Below are positions 11,839 through 24,950 of a DNA stretch of 64,000 nucleotides, piece after piece. The notes under the pieces are model-generated. The model saw nothing but the letters and a program-made list of their open reading frames with translations. It searched no databases and was not told the DNA's origin. The DNA lies in contig CM065186.1 in assembly GCA_033026295.1 (NCBI GenBank), positions 20,533,172 to 20,597,171 of the forward strand. Reading direction: 5' to 3'. Source of the stretch: Channa striata. Taxonomy: Eukaryota > Chordata > Actinopteri > Anabantiformes > Channidae. The translations under genes were made by a program, and so were the position numbers. Position 1 is the first letter of the stretch; the number at the start of each line of letters is the position of its first letter.

Positions 11839-14800
11839 TCCTCCCTGACGCTACATAAATATAACAACATATGGAATTTGATTCTTTCTGTAGATGTGGT
11901 TGGTAACAATATCATTGTAATATTGAGGGTCTAGTATAAATCCTGTCATATTATTACAAAGTACAGATTTTTTTCAGAAATGGAGGAAGACATACATGAA
12001 ACATACTTCTGGCATATGAAACACATTTCATACTGTTTAAACTGTGAGAAAAATTTTCAATGTTTGTTCATGGTGACCTAATGCATCCTTTGAAAACTCT
12101 TTGACACCTTAGCAGAACTTTTGTCTGCACTTTCTTTAGACCATGGCTTCTCCAGGAAGCTGTCCCAGCAGGGAATACATAGAAGATGAGCAGTATCAGA
12201 GACCTGCTAATTACGTTCCTGACCAATCCTTTTTCACCTGTATATATGCTCTGTAAGTTCGATTTTCATTTTAACCATTTGTCCTCTTGTTTCAACTCGA
12301 CTGTAAACTGATGGTTAAACAGGGTGGCAGGACTTGCAAACCTTACAATCCAATCGGCCCATTTTGTGTGTAACACTGCTCTGCTCTTTGTCTTTTCTTC
12401 TGATTAAGCCAACCATATCTCTAAACGTGCCTTGCAGTTTTTTCCACGACATAGTCAAGTCAAACAAAAGTGAAGACCAGCTGCTGTAGAAAGTAAAGCA
12501 GATCAGAATTTATAAGGCAAAAACGAAAACACAAAAGATTAGGGGAGAGATTTCAGGAATGGAAACTAGAGAGAAAAGGGAGGAGATCAAGGTGGTGCAG
12601 CATGGCAGGAGATGACAAGATGAATTAGGTGTAGAGACAGAAAAGTAAGAGGTCACATCTCAAAGCTATTCACCTACAAGACATGTGACACATGGCTGTG
12701 TCAGGCGGCCTCAGCTTCACGTGTTAATTGCCCGCTCTACAGCTGCTAACAGAGTTCAACAGTAGACTTAGATTAAGTGGATAAAGGAACATCCACAATT
12801 AAACTGATGAAATCAGATTCAAGACCAACATTTGTAGAGGGAAACTTTACATTCACTTTATCAGAGGCTTTCCAATATTATGCCTTTTTTGTATGTTTTT
12901 TATCATGGCCAAAATTATAAAGCCAGTTAAGATACAGGAGGCAGCTCTCAAATGATCACTAAGCAATTTAATAAAAAGGAAAAAGCAAAAAAAGCCAAAG
13001 GAGAGAAAAACAGCAAGAGCCGTCACATTCAAGAGTGGGACAGTTACATGACAAGGGTTCGTCAGGCTTTTTGGCCTTTTAACTGCTCGAATTGGAGCAG
13101 ACTTTTGGGAGGCCTGCTTATACCCTTTAGCACCAAACTAGATTGAGGGTTTGTTTGGAGCTGGTGCTATCAGTAATAAAAGGTTTACATACACTCAGAA
13201 TTTTGGGCTTAAATAATTTTATAAATAATAACTCTTTCTTTTTTTGCTGCCACAGAATGTTTGTACAACAGTGAAAAAGAGTCATCATATAGTTGGTAAG
13301 TTAAGAGGTTAGCTAGCTAATAAATTAAAAATACAGTTTGTCAAATGTCTCAATGTTATAAAATTACAGTGGATTTATAATTTATGTTTGTGAAATGTAA
13401 CAATTTTTTAAAATGTAACTATATCCATCTATCTAGTAAATGTTTGTGTTCTGATACAACATGCTCATGAATATGAATTTATAAAGATAAAATAAATTAA
13501 TCTTAGGCAATCACAGTTGCTTGTTCATTTAAAGTCAATGAAATTGTAATATTGTATTGTATAGTATTGCATATTGTAATATTGTAATGATCTAAGCCAC
13601 AATTTGCAATCTCTGATGTTCATGTCTTATGTAATATAGAAATAGTATAAGAAAAAAATGTCCTAGGTTTAATTGCAGCCTACAGTGGGCACTGTGCAGT
13701 ATCATTTTGGAATCATTTCACAAACTTCCAGTATTACCCACCTCAGAGTTTGAACTTTTTTTTTTTTTACCTCCAATTCGTTCCGTTTAAAGACTTTCCC
13801 ATTAAAAGAGCTGCTCACTAAAATTCCATTTGTTGGTTTTTGTTACATGCAGCTAATAAAACTCTGACAAACGCTTTGTGTCAACAGCAGCCGGGGTTTG
13901 TTTGGCGCCTGTGGCCTGATCGTGCTTTTAGCTTTTCTCTCCCTATTTTGCTGGATAATGAGTTGGCACACCTGCGGGTCTGCTGAACTCTGCTGCTAAG
14001 AGTAGTTCATCTGTGTTTTTCTTGCGTCGCCTGTCAATGTTGTTTTCAGCTTAGTTCCAACACAACACGCCAGCTCAGTACACTGTATCTGCACAATAAT
14101 CCGGCTCAGGTGACACTTGTGTTCAGCACTCATGCATGTGTGTGTTCATTTATGTGACAGGGTGTAGGTTTTTGCAGTTGAAAGAGCACACAGACACCCA
14201 CACTCACTAATCCAGGCTGGCAATACAGATCACCGTTCTAGTATAAAAGTGGACTTAAATGGACCACTTCAACAGGTGTTAGCAGCACCATCACTGTCTC
14301 CTTCCCTAGAGCACTGGAAGAGCTGAAAGCTGACAATATCATAAATTTTGAGGATTGTGTGCTCACATGTAGCATTCTTAATATCTTTTTCACATTTTGA
14401 GTTTTGTGTACTCGATGATGGTGTAATCAATGAAGAATTGTCACAAAATTGCTTTTGAAGTCTTGACGTCGCACAACTGCCTTTGAAACATATGATGACA
14501 TAATTGAGGAGTCCTCTGGACCCAATTGAAAGAATCCAAAGTGACAGTATTTTCTTTGGACCTTTTTTGGAAACACTGACTTTGTACTATGATGCACCAT
14601 TTCTATCATCTATCATTTCTATTACTATCATCTTTTATATTTTTTAAGATTTTGTTTCAGCTATTTCAGCAAAAGCAAAACATTCTTCCGCTATATTTAA
14701 ATAGAATTGCTTGGAAAATCCCTTCAGGGCTGAGGCATTCACAGTGCATTTTGTTTTAAGAAATGCATTTCTAGTTAATCTTAACTTACTCCACCTGTTG

Positions 14801-16154
14801 CCTCCCCTTTAAATATCCACTCTGTCAGAATATTTCCCTCTCTCTCATGAGTTGCTTCCCGTTTTTCTCTCTTCACCAGTCTGATGAATTCGTTCTTATA
14901 AAACCCTCAGTCTTGTTTCCCGGGAATCACGAGCAGTAAGTGTCAAGTTTTCTGCAGTAGGTGACTTTGCATTGAATGCAACATCCTGTTATGGATTCAC
15001 TCTAACTGTTTTTTTGTGAACAGACCAAAGACTTCTGTTCTTTCTGTGTTCTCTCTTTAGGCACTTTGAGCTGTTACTTTCTGTTGTTGTTGCTACTTTG
15101 TCCTGATAATCTCAGTCGCTTAGTTTTTTCCCCTGCCTGGCTCTCCCTCAAATCATGTGCAGACGGTCTCCACTCCGTCGGGATACCTTAGACTTTCTGT
15201 CATACAGTATCTCTGCGCACAGACTGACCTGCTCCTCTCCTAGATCTCCATGCCATCACCTGTTTTCTCCCGATTCCCTCAGCAACACATGCGCCTGCCT
15301 CACTAGTTCACATTTATGATATAAATTGATAAATAAATACATTCATAAATAAATAATTAAAACTTTCTTCAACTGCCAACTGCCTTGTTTTTTTTCCCCC
15401 TAAATTGGACAGAGTATGTTAGTGTGTTCATGGCCTGTTATGGAACAGGCAGGATGCTTAAAATGAAGCTGCATGAGTGTAGCGGGTGTAGTGAAAATCT
15501 ATAAATGATGCTATGTTTGTAAGATTGTAAGGCTTAATAGTGATTGATGACACAATCACAAAAAGACATGACCAAAACAAATACTAAATTTCCTCTGGTT
15601 TGAATCCAATAGAGGCACAAAACTGAAGGAGCACCAAAACTCCTTCAGCAAACAACAGCTAAAAAGAATTGAATTTGAAAAATGGTAGAACATTTCTCCA
15701 CAGAAAGATCAAATCTGTCATCTAAAATACAAAACATGCAAAATGTATAAAAAATAAATGGTGCACTTACTTTTATTCTTAGACATTGATTTTCATATAT
15801 GAATCAGCTTAATTCATCTTATTAATCTAGACTGCTTTTGTAATTACTTACATTTTGATAATGATCAGTGATGTTTTGTTTAAACTGTGTACACTTATGA
15901 TAGCACAGTATGGCAAGTGTTTAACTTTCAGAACCTCGGATTAAAACTAAATTTGTGTACATCAGAAGCTTTACATATCTGCCCACAGCACATAAAATAC
16001 ACAGACATGGAGACATGTAGGTCACAGTTTTAAGCAGATTATCTTTACCCAAATTAGCTAATTACAGACAACTGAACCACATCTGTATAAACAATTAAAT
16101 CTTCAAACCTGACTTATATTCTTTATCATTTTCAACAATTACTTTTTAAGTTTT
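11839..16154. other. Unassigned except the possible exon at 12.14 kb
   Basis: AT-rich sequence with short low-complexity runs (for example TATTGTA repeats near 13545-13590). From 14790 to 15400 there is a promoter/poly(A)-like layout (TTTAAATATCC, TATAAAACCCTCAG, then AATAAATA runs) that may be an old LTR, but no ends could be set. No coding frame was recognised. Confidence 0.4.
12140..12252 (+). CDS. Possible first coding exon of an unidentified gene
   Basis: Seen: a pyrimidine tract ending in TTTCTTTAG (12131-12139), then ACCATGG, a good start-codon context, at 12141-12146. A 36-codon open frame follows and stops being open only if read through GTAAGT at 12253, an ideal splice donor after GCTCT. 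The encoded peptide begins MASPGSCPSREYIEDEQY, is acidic and polar, and ends in a hydrophobic start (FFTCIYA), as an N-terminus leading into a membrane segment might. No partner exon was found downstream, and the peptide was not recognised. Chance co-occurrence of these signals in 64 kb is quite possible, or this may be a pseudogene exon. Confidence 0.28.
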
Positions 16155-19100
16155 AATTCATTTCAATTCAATTCAACAACTATATTTATATAGCGCCAAA
16201 TTACAGCAAAGTCATCTCATGGCACTTTGCATAATACTACTACAGACTCTACTACTTCTCTTTGGGTTTTTCCCATCATCATCAACAGCGAATCATCCGT
16301 TTCCACTCCACTCTATCCTGGGCATCTTCCACTCTGACACCAGCTAACCTCATGTCCTCTGTTAGAACATCCATATATCTCCTCTTTGGTCGTCCTCTCG
16401 CCCTCTTGCCTGGCAGCTCCATCTCCAACATCCTTCTACCAATATATTCACTATCCCTCCTCTGCACATGTCCAAACCATCTCAATCTGGCCTCTCTGAC
16501 TTTGTTGCTAACACAGGCAACGTGCGCTGTCCCTCTGATGAGCTCGTTCCTTATTCCGTCCAACCTTGTCACTCCTAAGGAAAACCTCAACATCTTCATC
16601 TCTGCTGCTTCCATCTCTGCCTCTTGTCTCTTTCTTACTGCTACTGTCTCTAACCCATAGAGCAGAGCTGGTCTCACCACTGTCCTGTACACCTTTCCTT
16701 TGAGTCTGCCTGACACTCTTCTGTCACACAACACTCCTGAAACTTTCCTCCACCCACTCCAACCCGCCTGCACTCGCCTCGTCACCTCTTTTCCACACTC
16801 CCCATCACACTGAACTGTTGACCCCAAGTACTTAAACTCCTGCACCCTCTTCACCTTAGCCCCCTGTAACCTCACTCTTCTACCTTGCTACCTCTCATTT
16901 AGACACATGTATTCTGTCTTGCTACGACTGACTTTCATGCCTCTTCTTTCCAGAGCAAACCTCCACCTCTCCAGCTGTTCCTCCACGTGCTCGCTACTCT
17001 CACTGCAAATCACTATGTCATCTGCAAACATCATTGTCCAGGGAGATTTCTGTCTGACCTTATCTGTCAACCTGTCCATCAGCATAGCAAACAAGAAGGG
17101 ACTCAAAGCCGATTCATGGTGTAGTCCCACCTCCACCTTGAAGTCCTCTGTCTGACCTACGGCACATCTCACCACCGTCATGCTCCTCTCATACATGTCC
17201 TGGACTACTCTTACGTACTTCTCTGCCACTCCCGACATCCTCATACAGTACCACAGCTCCTCCCTCGGCACCCTGTCATATGCCTCCTCTAAATCCACAA
17301 AGAAACAATGCAGCTCCTTCTGACCATCTCTGTACTTTTCCATCAACAACCTCAAAGCGAAAATGGCATCAGTGGTGCTCTTACGGGGCATGAAACATGC
17401 TGCTGCTCACAAATCTCCAACTCCTTCCTAAGCCTGGATTCCACTACTCTTTCCCACAGCTTCATTGTGTGGCTCATCAGCTTTATCCCTCTTGCTACAG
17501 TTCTGCGTGTCACCCTTGTTCTTAAAGATCGGCACCAGAACGCTTCTCCTCCATTCCTCAGGCATCTTCTCACTCTCTAGAATCCTGTTAAACAGACTTG
17601 TCAGAAAATTTACTGCTGTCTCTCCTAGACACTTCCACACCTCCAGAGGTACGTGATCAGGACCAACAGCCTTTCCGCTATTCATCCTTTTCAGAGCCTT
17701 CCTCACCTCATCCTTTCTAATCTCTGCTATTTCCTGCTCCACAACATCCACATCTTCCTCCCTTCTTTCCCTGTCATTTTCCTCATTCATCAGCTCCTCA
17801 AAATACTCCTTCCATCTTCTCTGCACACTCTCCTGGGTTGTTAGCACCTTTCCATCTCTGTCTTTAATCAACCTCATCTGTTGCACATCTTTCCCATCCC
17901 TATCTCTCTGTCTGGCTATCCTGTACAAGTCCTTCTCTCCTTCCTTCGCGTCTAACCTGTCATACAGCTCATCGTAAGCTTTCTGTTTGGCCTTTATCCA
18001 CCTCCCTCTTCACTCTGCGCTTCCTTGTACTCCTGTCTACTTTAATCAGTCCTTTCTACATCCCACTTCCTTTTAGCCAACCTCTTCCGCTGGATGCAGT
18101 TCTGTACTTCCTCATTCCACCACCAAGTGTCTTTATCATCTTTCCTCTTACCAGATGACACACCAAGCACCTTCCTACCTGTTTCCCTTATTACCTCTGC
18201 TGTAGTTTCCCAGTCATTTGGAAGCTCTTCCTGACCACACAAAGCGTGTCTCAACTTCTGCCTGAATTCCTCACAAGTTTCTTCATTCTTTAGCTTCCAC
18301 CACTTGGTCTTCTTTTCTATCTTTTCTGTCTTCTTCTTCCTGACCACCAGAGTCATCTTACACACCACCATGCGGTGCTGTCTGGCTACACTCTCTCCTA
18401 CAACCACTTTACATTCAGTAACCTCTCTCAAATGACCTCGTTTACATAGAATGTAGTCCACCTGTGTACTCCTACCTCCACTCTTGTATGTCACTCTGTG
18501 TTCCACTCTCTTCTGGAAGTAGGTGTTGACTACTGCCATTTCCATCCTCTTAGAAAAGTGCACCACCATCTGTCCTTCTGGATTCCTCTCCTTTACACCA
18601 AACCTGCCCATCACCTCCTCATCACCTCTGTTCCCTTCACCAACATGCCCATTGAAGTCTGCTCCAACAACTACTCTCTCTCCTCTGAGGATACTCTCTA
18701 TAACCTTATCAAACTCACTCCGGAATCTCTCCTTATCTTCTAACTCACAGCCAACTTGTGGAGCATACCCACTGACTACGTTCACCATCACCCCTTCGAT
18801 TTCTAGCTTTAGGCTCATCACCCTGTCTGAGACTCTTTTCACCTCTAGAACATTGTTCACAAACTCCCCCTTCAGGATAACTCCTACTCCGTTTCTCTTC
18901 CTATCCACACCATGGTAGAACAGTTTGTATCCTCCTCCAATACTACGTGCTTTGCTACCCTTTCACCTCGTCTCCTGCACACACAGTACATCTACCTTCC
19001 TTCTCTCCATCAAGTCTGCCAGCTCTCTAACTTTCCCTGTCATTGTGCCAACGTTACGAGTCCCTACTCTCAGATCTAAGGTCCTGCCTTTCCTCTTCTC

Positions 19101-20190
19101 TCTCTGTCCATAAACCCCTCTGCCTTCTCTTCTTCTTCGACCAACAGTAGTCCAATTTCCAGCGGTCCCCTGTAGGTTAACAGCACCGGTGGCGGTTGTT
19201 GTTAACGCGGGCCTCGATATGAAATTGCTATGGATGACTCGCATGGTTGTTTTTGGCAAGTTTTACGGCGGATCCCCTTCCTGGCGCAACCCTTTCTATT
19301 TGTCTGGGCTTGGGACCAGCACAGAAGTCAGATTAAAGTCAAGTCTATACAGACATTAAAAAGACAACAGCAAATAAATCCCCCTTGAGCAGTTATAGGC
19401 AACAGTGGAGAGTAAAAACTCTCTTTAACGGAAGAAACCTCCAGCAGAACCAAGCTCAGGTTGGGCGGACAACTGCCTTGACCGGTTGGGGTGAGTGGAA
19501 AGTGAAGAGAGAAAAGAAAAGAGCAACAAAAGCAACAGCAAAACGTTGGGACGCTATAACAGCAGGACTATAAGTAACTATAAGCTTTATCAAAGAGGAA
19601 GGTTTTGAGCCTAGTCTGAAAAGTAGAGAAGGTGTCTGCTTCCCAAATCTGGACTGGTAGCTGGTTCCACAGGAGAGGAGCTTGATAGCTAAAGGCTCTG
19701 CCTCCCATGGGAGACTGAAGTGGTCTATTAGGATGATATGGTACAAGGAGATCTTTTAGATATGATGGAGCTTGAACGTTTAGAGCTTTATAGGTAAGAA
19801 GAAGGGTTTTAAATTATATTCTACATTTAATGGGAAGACAATGGAGAGAAGCTAATGAAGGTGAAATATGACCTCTCTTACCAATCCCAGTCAGCAATCT
19901 TGCTGCAGCATTTTGGATTAATTGAAGGCTTTTTAGTTACTGGGGCAGCCTGAAAGTAGAGAATTGCATTAGTTGTATCTAGAAGTAACCAATTCATGGA
20001 CCAATTTTCAGCATCAATTTGAGACAGGATGCTCCTAATTTTGGCAATGTTTCTTAGGTGAAAGAAGGCTGTTCTAGAGATTTGTTTTATGTGTGAGGTA
20101 AATGACAAATCCTGGTCAAAAATGACTCCGAGATTCCTTGCAGTAGTACCGGGGTCAGAGTTATGTCATCTAAAGTAATGATATGGTTTG
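16155..20190 (-). mobile_element. L2-like LINE 3' fragment, split by an RTE LINE
   Basis: The reverse complement of 19333-20190 matches the full LINE from about 23790 (TTACTTTAGATGACATAAC) to the 3' UTR, and 16155-16235 supplies the final tail ending in TTGAATTGAATTGAAATG. The break falls at GTATAGACTTGACTTT / AATTATGCAAAGTGCC, which is continuous in other copies. The two parts are therefore one 5'-truncated copy, interrupted by the RTE element at 16236-19326. It encodes only RT-thumb and C-terminal remnants with stops. Confidence 0.87.
16236..19326 (-). mobile_element. RTE-type LINE, nearly full length, decayed
   Basis: Homologous along almost its whole length to the two plus-strand copies at 53.0-59.5 kb. 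Reading from 19326 down to 16236: a GC-rich 5' leader, an APE endonuclease (VGTRNVGTMTGKVRELADLM near 19070; VVVGADFNGHVGEGNRG near 18660), a linker, and reverse transcriptase (KAVGPDHVPLEVWKCLGE near 17670; FVDLEEAYDRVP near 17290; FADDIVICSES near 17020). The C-terminal domain ends in CGACCCC-like sequence, followed by a short CTACTAC tail. Frameshifts split it into at least five frames, and the strict motif GLHHESALSP has lost the usual QG. It is truncated about 27 bp short of the 5' ends of the other copies. No clear target duplication. Confidence 0.92.
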
Positions 20191-20200
20191 ATAATATATG

Positions 20201-20238
20201 GAGCTTTATTCTGGCTGCTGAGCTTTATTCTGGCTGTT
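20201..20238 (+). repeat. 19-bp tandem duplication
   Basis: GAGCTTTATTCTGGCTGCT (20201-20219) is followed at once by the same sequence with one change (20220-20238). It sits in the roughly 60-bp gap between two oppositely oriented LINEs. Confidence 0.9.
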
Positions 20239-20497
20239 TACTCTATTGGACTCCTCCTGCGGTAAGCGTATTGCGTCACTTCCTGTTTCTTCACACTGTT
20301 TCGGGTCTCTGCCGAAGGATTGTTCACTGGTTAATCGTAGCTCTTGTTTTCTAAATCAGTGACTTATCTGTGTATAAACTATCACTTGGGCATAAGATGT
20401 GTTTACGCAAACACCTCTCTCCTGAAATAACTTAACAAACTAGCTAACCGCTAAACTAAACCTAATCGATCTAGCTTCGTTAGCCTAGCACCTAGCA

Positions 20498-21372
20498 ATG
20501 GCTTCTCCGTCTCCTTCTGTCTCTCCTCTGACTTGCTCTGTCTGCCACATGTTTAGTTTTTCCTCGGCCTCCTTTAGTGATAACGGTACTTTTAATAAAT
20601 TTGAGGTTATTGCAGCTTTGGAGGCGAGGCTCTCTGAATTGGAAACTCGGCTCCGCACCATGGCAAACAATCCACCTAGTCAAGGACCAACCTAGCATAG
20701 CCACTGTTAGCTTAGCCACTGTTAGCTGGTCCCCCAGCAGTACCCGAGCAGCCAGGAAGCCAGGCCGGCTGGGTGACGGTTCGTAAGCGATCTAATGCTA
20801 AACAGACTCCCCAGGTTCACCACCAGCCGGTTCACGTTTCCAATCGATTTTCCCCACTCAGCGACACACCCGCTGAGGAACTAACTCTGGTAATTGGCGA
20901 CTCCATAGTCAGAAACGTGAACTTAGAGACGCCAGCGGCCATAGTCCAATGTTACCCTGGGGCCAGAGCGGGCGACATCGAATCCTATTTGAAACTCCTG
21001 TCTAAGGATAAACGTAGATAGCGTAAGATCATTATTCATGCAGGAACAAATGACGCCCGATTACGCAAATCGGAGGTCACTAAAACGAATATTGAACCGG
21101 TGTGTAACTTTGCAAAAACAATGTCGGACTCCGTAGTTTTCTCTGGACCCCTGCCAAATCTGATCAGTGACGACACGTATAGCCGCATGTCGTCATTCAA
21201 CCGCTGGCTGTCTAGGTGGTGTCCAGCAAACGATGTGGGCTACATAGACAATTGGAAAAGTTTTTGGGGAAAACCTAGGCTTATTAGGAGAGACGGCATC
21301 CATCCTACTTTGGATGGTGCCTCTGTCTTATCAAAAAATATGGCTGATTTTATTAGACAACAAAAGGATTGA
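20498..21372 (+). pseudogene. LINE ORF1: coiled coil plus SGNH/GDSL esterase, broken
   Basis: ORF1 proteins of L2/CR1 elements bind RNA and often carry an esterase-like domain. Here the N-terminus has CSVCHMF, then a short amphipathic helix (ALEARLSELETRL) suited to a coiled coil. After two frame changes (about 20690-20790) the esterase follows: VIGDSIVRN (block I Ser), YPGARAGD, HAGTND (block III) and DGIHPT (block V Asp-His). An in-frame stop at 21019 interrupts the domain. The minus-strand copy at 41690-42351 keeps a second CxxC pair where this one has FNKF, so a probable zinc site is lost here. The start at 20498 matches that copy's start. Not translatable as one protein. Confidence 0.85.
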
Positions 21373-21516
21373 CAATCCAGAGTTGAGCCTAGGACGCCGA
21401 GATCCAGTCCTACACGCCTCTCTGCAGTATCCTTACCGCCATTACCCCCCCACAACTCCCACATTCCTATAGAAACTCTGTCTGTTCCCCGATTAACTAA
21501 ATTTTACAAACTAAAA

Positions 21517-24240
21517 ATGATCACAAGAGGAGTTAATCATAATAACTTAATAAAAATCAGGACTGCTCCTCTTACGGAACAAAAAACTAAAACAATTAAA
21601 TGTGGATTATTAAATATCAGATCTCTCTCATCTAAATCTCTGTTAGTAAATGACTTGATAAGTGATCATCAATTCGATTTATTTTGTCTCACTGAAACCT
21701 GGTTGCAGAAGGAAGAATATGTTAGTTTAAATGAGTCGACCCCCCCAAGCCATATTAACTATCATGTTCCTAGAAGCTCAGGCCGAGGTGGAGGAGTAGC
21801 AGCAGTCTATCACTCAAACTTACCGATAGAACCTAGACCTAAACATAGTTATAACTCATTTGAGAGTCTTACTCTGAGACTTTCACACCCAATTTGGAAA
21901 ACTCAAAATCCACTCCTATTTGTTATTGTGTATCGTCCTCCAGTCCCTTATTCTGAATTTTTGACTGAATTCTCAGATTATCTAGCCGACTTAGTGCTTA
22001 GTGCAGATAAAATCGTCATAGTGGGCGATTTTAACATTCATGTAGATGCTGACAGTAACTCCCTCAACACAGCATTTACTTCGTTATTACATTCAATTGG
22101 TTTCTCTCAAATTGTAAATGAACCCACTCATTGTTTTAGTCACACCCTAGACCTTGTCCTTGCATACGGTATTGAAATTGATAAACTAACAGTATTTCCC
22201 CACAATTCTGTTCTCTCTGACCATTTCCTAATAACATTTGAATTTAGTTTATTGGACTACACAGCAGCTAGAAAGAAATTTTGCTTCAGTAGGTGTTTAT
22301 CTGAAAACACTGTGAACAAATTTAAGGAAATGATCCCTTCATCATTTACCTCAACACGTACCGATATAACTGAGAGTAGCCTCATTAACTGTACTCCTGC
22401 ACAAGTTGATTACCTTACTGATAATTATGCAGCATCTTTACGTTCCATACTTGATAGTGTTGCCCCTCTAATAAAGAAGGCAGTAATTCTGAACAGGCGA
22501 TCTCCATGGTATAGCTCGCAAACCCCCAATTTAAAGCAGGCGTCACGAAAACTAGAAAGGAAGTGGCGTTCCACTCATTCACAAGAATCACGCCTAGCCT
22601 GGAAAAAGAGTTTATACTTATACAAATTAGCACTCCGTAAAGCCAGAACAGCTTATTATTCATCAATAATAGAGGAAAACAAGAACAACCCCCAGTTTCT
22701 TTTCAGCACTGTAGCCAGGCTGACTAAGAGCCATGGTTCAGTTGAGACTAGTATTCCCTCAACGCTATGTAGCAATGACTTCATGACCTTCTTCACAAAC
22801 AAAATCATAGCTATTAGAAATAAAATTTACCAGACCCTCCCCACAAATACAACAGAATTAGAATCATCAGTAAGTCCTCAGTCCCTTTTAGACTGCTTTG
22901 TGCCCATAGACCCTGCTGAATTAACTTCAACTATTATGGCATCTAAACCAACAACATGTCTGCTAGACCCTATTCCAGTTAGACTGCTCAAAGATGCTCT
23001 ACCCTTATTAGACACGTTCGTATTAGATATCATTAATCTATCCTTACAAACAGGATATGTACCAAAGGCTTATAAGGTAGCTGTAATCAAACCTCTACTT
23101 AAAAAACCTAGTCTGGATCCAGATGTCTTGCCAATTACAGACCAATATCCAATCTCCCCTTTATTTCTAAAATACTTGAAAAAGTAGTTGTAAAGTAATT
23201 ATGTGACCACCTACGCAGAAACGACTTGTTTGAAGAATTTCAGTCAGGATTTAGAGTTCATCATAGCACAGAAACCGCACTGATTAAAGTCACCAACGAT
23301 CTTCTTCTGGCTTCAGATAACGGACTTGTCTCTATACTAGTTCTGCTAGATCTTAGTGCTGCATTTGACACCATTGATCACAGAATATTATTACAGAGAC
23401 TAGAACATGTAATTGGAATTAAAGGAACAGCACTAAATTGGTTTAAATCGTATCTATCAGATAGATTCCAATTTACTCATGTTAATGATGTATCATCGAC
23501 ATACACAAAAGTTAGTTATGGAATTCCACAAGGCTGTGTATTAGGACCAATACTCTTTACTCTATATATGTCTCCCCTTGGCAACATTATTAGAAAACAC
23601 TCTGTAAATTTTCACTGCTACGCTGATGACACGTTATATCTATCTATGAAACCTGATAAAACAAATAAATTAATCAAACTACAAGCATGTCTTAAAGACA
23701 TAAGGGACTGGATGACGTATAATTTTCTTCTTCTAAACTCAGATAAAACTGAAGTTATTGTATTTGGGCCTAATAGTCTAAGAGACATGTTTTCTAACCA
23801 TATCGCTACTTTAGATGACATAACTCTTGCCCCCAGTAGTACTGCAAGGAATCTCTGAGTCATTTTTGACCAGGATTTGTAATTTACCTCACACATAAAG
23901 CAAATCTCTAGAACAGCCTTCCTCCACCTACGGAACATTGCCAAAATTAGGAGCATCCTACCCCAAAGCGATGCTGACAAATTGGTTCATGCATTTGTTA
24001 CTTCTAGATTCTATTGTAATTCTCTACTTTCAGGCTGCCCCAGTAACTCTCTAAAAAGCCTCCAATTAATCCAAAATGCTGCAGCATGATTACTGACTGG
24101 GATTGGTAAGAGAGATCATATTTCACCTTCATTAGCTTCTCTCCATCGGCTTCCAATTAAATGCAGAATAGAATTTAAAACCCTTCTCATCATATTTAAA
24201 AGATCTCTTAGTACCATATCATCCTACTAGACCACTTCGG
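21517..24240 (+). pseudogene. LINE ORF2: APE endonuclease and reverse transcriptase, broken
   Basis: ORF2 nicks target DNA and copies the LINE RNA there. The first 556 codons are open. The APE endonuclease spans about residues 30-250, with LNIRSL, ETWL, VYRPP, GDFNIH (catalytic Asp/Asn), SHTLDLVL and LSDHF all present. RT begins with LLDPIPVRLLKD. A single missing base after 23130 shifts the frame, and a TAA at 23196-23198 replaces a Gln codon seen in the copy at 60.1 kb. The frame then continues 23226-23858 with motif A LDLSAAFDTID, motif B YGIPQGCVLGP and motif C CYADDTLYL. Two more stops follow (23856 and about 23878), then thumb sequence. Key catalytic residues survive, so decay looks recent. 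Confidence 0.88.
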
Positions 24241-24950
24241 TCCCAAAATGCAGGCCTACTTGTGGTTCCCAGAATTTCCAAAAATGGAATGGGAGGCAGA
24301 GCCTTTAGCTATGAAGCTCCTCTCCTGTGGAACCAGCACCCAGTCCAGATTCGGGAAGCAGACACCCTCCCTATTTTTAAGACTAGCCCCAAAACCTTCC
24401 TTTTTGATAAAGCTTATAGTTGGTTATAGTCATGCTGCTATAGGTTTAGACTGCTGGGGGACTCTGCACTGTGCCACTTCCTCTTCTCTTCATTCTCTCC
24501 TCTCACCCCACATCTATAATTTCACCACTGTATGACATTAACTCTGTGTCTTCTTTGTCCCGTAGTCGTCTCTCTCCCTCTCTTTCCCCCTTTCTCTCTC
24601 CCTGTCCACAGGTGTCCCCGGATTTTGCGCTGTGTGTCCTCCAGTGTGCAGCTACTGGTCCTATTAACCTGCTCAATGTTTTGTTGCTGCTTTTGTTGCT
24701 CTGTTCTTTTCTCTCTCCACTTTCCACTCTGTCCAACCGGTCAAGGCAGATGGCCGTCCACCCTGAGCCTGGTTCTGCTGGAGGTTTCTTCCGTTAAAGG
24801 GAGTTTTTCCTCTCCACTGTTGCCTATGGCTTGCTCAAGGGGGATTTGTTGGGTTTTCTCTACATGTTTGTATAGTCGTGACATTATTATGTAAAGTGCC
24901 CCGAGATGACCTTGTTGTAAATTGGCCCTATATAAATAAAGTTGAATTGA

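Larger units (their letters stand above)
20251..24950 (+). mobile_element. L2-like LINE, nearly full length (~4.7 kb)
   Basis: The 5' end is set by the other copy with a 5' end (minus strand, near 42598): both share TCCTCCTG-GGTAAGCG, then a 5' UTR rich in GTTTCGGGTCTCTGCCGAAG. Order: 5' UTR, ORF1 (20498-21372), about 145 bp of spacer, ORF2 (21517 to about 24240), a long pyrimidine-rich 3' region, and a TATAAATAAAGTTGAATTGA tail. This is the reference copy for the many 3' fragments in the window. Jockey-superfamily L2/CR1 clade is inferred from ORF1 esterase plus APE-RT ORF2 and the tail. It lacks about 30 bp near 24200 that the copy at 34.7 kb retains. No target duplication could be identified. 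Confidence 0.9.

Noticed and set aside
14790..15400. Possible old LTR (TATA-like and AATAAA-like signals)
   Set aside because: No terminal bases, target duplication, primer-binding site or related copy found.
24471..24797. Repeated frame ending in HPEPGSAGGFFR, also near 35130 and 41217
   Set aside because: It lies in the 3' region of the L2-like LINE, downstream of ORF2, in several frames and always with stops; treated as 3' UTR.
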